DNA of 6,896 nt from contig JAOTUX010000055.1 of the NCBI GenBank assembly GCA_029863665.1, positions 1 to 6,896 on the forward strand, given 5' to 3'. This stretch comes from Candidatus Nitrosopumilus sp. (GTDB lineage: Archaea; Thermoproteota; Nitrososphaeria; Nitrososphaerales; Nitrosopumilaceae). Both the position numbers and the translations under genes were made by a program. Positions within the stretch are counted from its first letter, which is position 1; each line of letters begins with the position of its first letter. This document shows, in pieces, positions 4,894 through 6,896 of this stretch. A model generated the notes under the pieces. The model was not told where the DNA came from and made no database searches. It saw nothing but the letters and a program-made list of their open reading frames with translations.

Positions 4894-5970
4894 TTAAACA
4901 TCTAATCTTTTCATTGTTGCAGATAAAATTGGTAGTTCTTTGGCAATAATTTTTTCAACTGCAGGAACAATACCAGATCTTGCTTTGACGCTTTCTTCAT
5001 AGATTTCTGCAACTTGATCTCTAAACAATAATTTGATTCCAGGTAAAGTAGTAATTCCTTCATCAACAGTTCTAGGATCCGACAGATCTAGAATTAATGT
5101 ACCTTTTTTCTTTTCTTCCATTACCAATCGAATTCTATCAAAAGTAATTAAGAAATAATCAGAAATGCTTGCAACAAAGATAATATCGTATTTGTCAAAA
5201 GTAGTTAGAACATGATTAAAGTCAATAGGATTTCCTCCCAAGAGAGTCGTAAAACCAGTTGCACGCTCAATCCCTCTACTAGTTACATCAAAAACAATTT
5301 TTTTATCATTCAAAGTTTTTGCAACCATTGCTGCAGACTCACCAGTACCAACAAGCAATACTTTTTTCTTAGAATCAAGTCCTGCTTTTTCGTCTACTAA
5401 TTTCACTGCAACATCACCAAGCGAGACCACATCATTAGAAATTCCAGTAGTATCTTTCATTCTAGTAGCTAATCTAATTACACTCTCAAACAGCTTATTG
5501 AGAATTTTACCTGCCACACCTGCATTCTTTGCTTTATCCAATGACTGCATGATTTCATCATAAACTTCTGGTTTTCCTACAACAATAGAATCTAATCCAG
5601 AGGCTAAACGTAATAGATGAAGATAAACATCATCACCTTTGTACACTTCAAGAGTTTGATCAAAATGATCAATATCAATTTGTTCTAATGAAGATAAAGA
5701 TATCCAAGTATCTTTAATTTGATTTAGTATCAGAGTTTTTCCTTCAGCTCTTCGGGCATCAGGGGAATCACCAGTTTCTACATTACTTACAGTAAAGATT
5801 TCAACTCTACTAGCGGTTTGAATAATTATACATTCATCAACACCAGAGATTTTTTTGAATTCTTCACACGCCGTAACTATATTTTTAAAAGTGAATTTTG
5901 CTAATTCATGTAGAGGTACATTTTTGAAAGTAACTCGTGCATTTATTACATCAAAACTTATCTTACTCAT
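4894..5970 (-). CDS. Glutamyl-tRNA reductase-like protein lacking the catalytic cysteine
   Basis: The protein has the N-terminal and NADP domains of glutamyl-tRNA reductase (HemA), which normally reduces glutamyl-tRNA to glutamate-1-semialdehyde for haem, sirohaem and cobamide synthesis. From the ATG at 5970 it has 358 residues. It starts with a family-like INARVTFKNVPLHEL segment. In the active-site motif T-C-N-R-x-E-I-[YF] it has T-A53-S-R-V-E-I-F, so the nucleophile is alanine (codon GCT, 5814-5812). The conserved histidine remains (H118 in LHLLRLASGLDS). The following G-E-x-Q-I motif is G-K-P-E-V. The NADP domain has LLVGTGESAAMVAKTL (205-220). The protein stops in the long spinal helix and lacks the roughly 70-80-residue dimerisation domain. 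ATG 5970 is chosen because GGTGAT precedes it; ATG 5982 overlaps the upstream stop as TAATG and adds four residues. The homology is clear, but activity is doubtful; a true hemA is expected elsewhere in the genome. Confidence 0.85.
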   Translation of the reverse strand: MSKISFDVINARVTFKNVPLHELAKFTFKNIVTACEEFKKISGVDECIIIQTASRVEIFTVSNVETGDSPDARRAEGKTLILNQIKDTWISLSSLEQIDIDHFDQTLEVYKGDDVYLHLLRLASGLDSIVVGKPEVYDEIMQSLDKAKNAGVAGKILNKLFESVIRLATRMKDTTGISNDVVSLGDVAVKLVDEKAGLDSKKKVLLVGTGESAAMVAKTLNDKKIVFDVTSRGIERATGFTTLLGGNPIDFNHVLTTFDKYDIIFVASISDYFLITFDRIRLVMEEKKKGTLILDLSDPRTVDEGITTLPGIKLLFRDQVAEIYEESVKARSGIVPAVEKIIAKELPILSATMKRLDV

Positions 5971-5973
5971 CTC

Positions 5974-5979
5974 ATCACC
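5974..5979 (-). promoter_or_regulatory. Ribosome-binding site supporting the ATG at 5970
   Basis: GGTGAT matches the anti-Shine-Dalgarno and ends 3 bases before the ATG at 5970. That is closer than usual, or 5 bases if only GGTG pairs. It lies inside the four-codon extension that begins at the ATG at 5982, so the two candidate starts compete. Confidence 0.45.
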
Positions 5980-5981
5980 CA

Positions 5982-6677
5982 TTATGCTTTAATTTTGTCT
6001 CGTCCACCTTTAGCTGTTCTGAATACATTCATCCCAATGTAAAAATTTTCATGTATAGATTTTAAATAAATAATTTCATCTTTAGCATCTTGGATTTGTT
6101 TTGGAGTAGATTCAGGATTATTTTGAAGTTTTTCAAGTTTTTCTTGTGCCTCATCTAAAAATGAATCAACTCCACGTTCATAATTTGAAACGCCACCAAA
6201 TTCAGGACTAAGAACATGTTCAGGAACATATTCAGGAGTCTGATCTTGTGGAATCTCAGCTTTTCTTGTAAGAGACTCTTGTTCATCAGGTGAAAGAATT
6301 GGTCTTGGAAATCGATCTTTCTTATCTAAGAAAAATTCTGGCTCTCCCATTTCTCGTCTGAAGATTTCTTCCCCTTGTCTTTTGAAAGTATAAGTAGGAC
6401 CCTTTGCAGCTTCTGCTTTTACTTCATCAGCAATTGCTTTGTATTCTATTTCTGCTGCTTCTTCTGCTGCTGCCTTTGCTACTTCTGCTTTAGCAACAGC
6501 TTCTTTTGCAATAGCTTCTGCTTCTTCAGCTGCTTTTGCTGCGGCTTCTGCCTTAGCTGTTGCTTCTTCAGCTGCTTTTGCTTCTTCAGCTGCTTTTGCT
6601 TCTACGGTAGGTTTTTCAGATGTCAAATCTTCTGTAGTTTTTGTTTCTACTTCAAACTCTTTTTTCTCCTCAGACAT
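5982..6677 (-). CDS. Ala/Glu/Lys-rich coiled-coil protein of unknown function, coupled to the GluTR-like gene
   Basis: This 231-residue soluble protein has no recognised domain. Residues 1-26 are acidic and rich in T and E. Residues 27-93 are a nearly uninterrupted Ala/Glu/Lys helix with repeats of KAAEEA, likely a single long helix or coiled coil. The middle region (95-165) is richer in proline and aromatic residues (PTYTFKRQGEEIFRREMG, FPRPILSPDE). The end (about 168-231) has a second coiled-coil segment (VDSFLDEAQEKLEKL) and a basic tail (GGRDKIKA). There is no signal peptide or membrane segment. The ATG at 6677 is preferred; a TTG at 6680 would add one residue. AGGTGAT lies 14 bases upstream, somewhat far. 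The stop codon shares a base with the ATG at 5982 (TAATG), so this and the GluTR-like gene form one operon. Scaffolding or partner binding is a guess from composition. Confidence 0.8.
   Translation of the reverse strand: MSEEKKEFEVETKTTEDLTSEKPTVEAKAAEEAKAAEEATAKAEAAAKAAEEAEAIAKEAVAKAEVAKAAAEEAAEIEYKAIADEVKAEAAKGPTYTFKRQGEEIFRREMGEPEFFLDKKDRFPRPILSPDEQESLTRKAEIPQDQTPEYVPEHVLSPEFGGVSNYERGVDSFLDEAQEKLEKLQNNPESTPKQIQDAKDEIIYLKSIHENFYIGMNVFRTAKGGRDKIKA
6521..6598 (-). repeat. Three copies of an 18-base unit within the coiled-coil gene
   Basis: The plus-strand unit CTTCTTCAGCTGCTTTTG occurs identically at 6521-6538, 6563-6580 and 6581-6598; the last two are head-to-tail. Read on the minus strand it encodes the six-residue KAAEEA unit. 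Identity at the DNA level, not only the protein level, suggests recent duplication or slippage. Confidence 0.8.
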
Positions 6678-6691
6678 CAAAATTTACTTGA

Positions 6692-6698
6692 ATCACCT
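6692..6698 (-). promoter_or_regulatory. Ribosome-binding site of the coiled-coil gene
   Basis: AGGTGAT is a full match to the core archaeal Shine-Dalgarno. It is 14 bases from the ATG at 6677 and 11 from the TTG at 6680. The long spacing leaves some doubt about which codon starts translation. Confidence 0.5.
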
Positions 6699-6751
6699 GA
6701 ATTTTAATATTCTTGTAGGAAAAATAATTCAATATTCCCTACAGTATTATG

Positions 6752-6762
6752 AATATTTAAAA
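6752..6762 (-). promoter_or_regulatory. Probable TATA box of the coiled-coil/GluTR-like operon
   Basis: The minus strand reads TTTTAAATATT, close to the archaeal TATA consensus. It predicts a start near 6731 and a leader of about 54 bases carrying the Shine-Dalgarno. The other promoters in this window appear to give leaders of only 0-6 bases. Confidence 0.45.
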
Positions 6763-6820
6763 GCATTATTATGATCGATTGTAAAAATGATTTTCAAATA
6801 ATTAGATTTAAGAGAAATGG

Positions 6821-6896
6821 TGGCGCCCTCGGCGGGATTTGAACACGCGTCTCAGCCGTGACAGGGCCGAATTCTAGACCGGGCTATACTACAAGG
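6821..6896 (-). tRNA. tRNA-Asp (GTC), 5' end two bases beyond the window
   Basis: On the minus strand the cloverleaf is readable. The acceptor 3' strand CGAGGGC (6831-6825) is followed by discriminator G and an encoded CCA (6823-6821). It pairs with (GC)CCTTG, whose first two bases lie outside the window. The anticodon loop is CTGTCAC with anticodon GTC at 6862-6860, on a CGGCC/GGCTG stem. The T loop is TTCAAAT on GCGTG/CCCGC, and the D loop contains the GG of CCCGGTC. The G10-U25 pair known from tRNA-Asp is present. Two imperfections are seen: A12-A23 in the D stem and U52-C62 in the T stem. No intron is present. A second CCA follows the first (CCACCA). Confidence 0.93.

Noticed and set aside
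5212..5400. Plus-strand open frame inside the GluTR-like gene
   Set aside because: It overlaps the NADP-binding domain coding on the other strand and has no supporting features.
5968..5982. GTGATGA resembling a C box of a C/D sRNA at the start of the GluTR-like gene
   Set aside because: No D box (CTGA) at a suitable distance and no C'/D' pair was seen. The bases are better explained as a ribosome-binding site.
6375..6774. Long plus-strand open frames rich in Phe/Cys or Ser/Ala opposite the coiled-coil gene
   Set aside because: They are the antisense reading of the Ala/Glu/Lys-rich repeats, are low in complexity, and have no promoter or ribosome-binding site. The minus-strand gene explains the open frames.
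6778..6896. Integration site at the tRNA-Asp gene
   Set aside because: No integrase, no repeat of the tRNA 3' end elsewhere in the window, and the flanking genes look chromosomal.

Overview
The window looks like a piece of the chromosome of an ammonia-oxidising archaeon of the Nitrososphaerota (Thaumarchaeota), most likely Nitrosopumilus-like. The evidence is an AT-rich genome, an archaeal replication factor C large subunit, the start of a biotin-dependent acyl-CoA carboxylase carboxyltransferase (in this lineage part of the 3-hydroxypropionate/4-hydroxybutyrate carbon-fixation cycle), and very short or absent 5' leaders with TATA-like boxes about 25 bases before the start codons. The assignment rests on protein features recalled from family knowledge; no search was run.

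Layout. Positions 1-91 (minus) hold the N-terminus of the carboxyltransferase, which continues beyond the left edge. Positions 195-2778 (minus) form a tight three-gene operon: an unrecognised 371-aa helical protein, then rfcL (clamp-loader large subunit), then a 103-aa protein with eleven cysteines. A short divergent promoter region (2779-2860) separates this operon from an inositol-monophosphatase/fructose-bisphosphatase family gene (2861-3661, plus). A ferredoxin-NADP reductase-type flavoprotein follows (3777-4619, plus). Next is a 55-aa DUF1059 small metal-binding protein (4723-4890, plus) with a dyad abutting its TATA box.

From the right, transcribed leftwards, come tRNA-Asp(GTC) (6821-6896, its first two bases outside the window), an Ala/Glu/Lys-rich coiled-coil protein (5982-6677), and a glutamyl-tRNA-reductase-like protein (4894-5970). 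The coiled-coil gene and the reductase-like gene are directly coupled. The reductase-like protein keeps the fold but has alanine where the family has its catalytic cysteine, has lost the G-E-x-Q-I region, and lacks the C-terminal dimerisation domain. It is probably not a working GluTR, and it is the most unusual gene here.

The genes are mostly housekeeping and metabolic: carbon fixation, DNA replication, redox, sugar or inositol phosphate metabolism and translation. I see no mobile element, CRISPR array or defence island. No gene-free stretch exceeds 300 bases; the longest is about 143 bases (6678-6820). The points of novelty are the degenerate GluTR-like/coiled-coil pair, the two uncharacterised partners of rfcL, and the possible operator of the DUF1059 gene.
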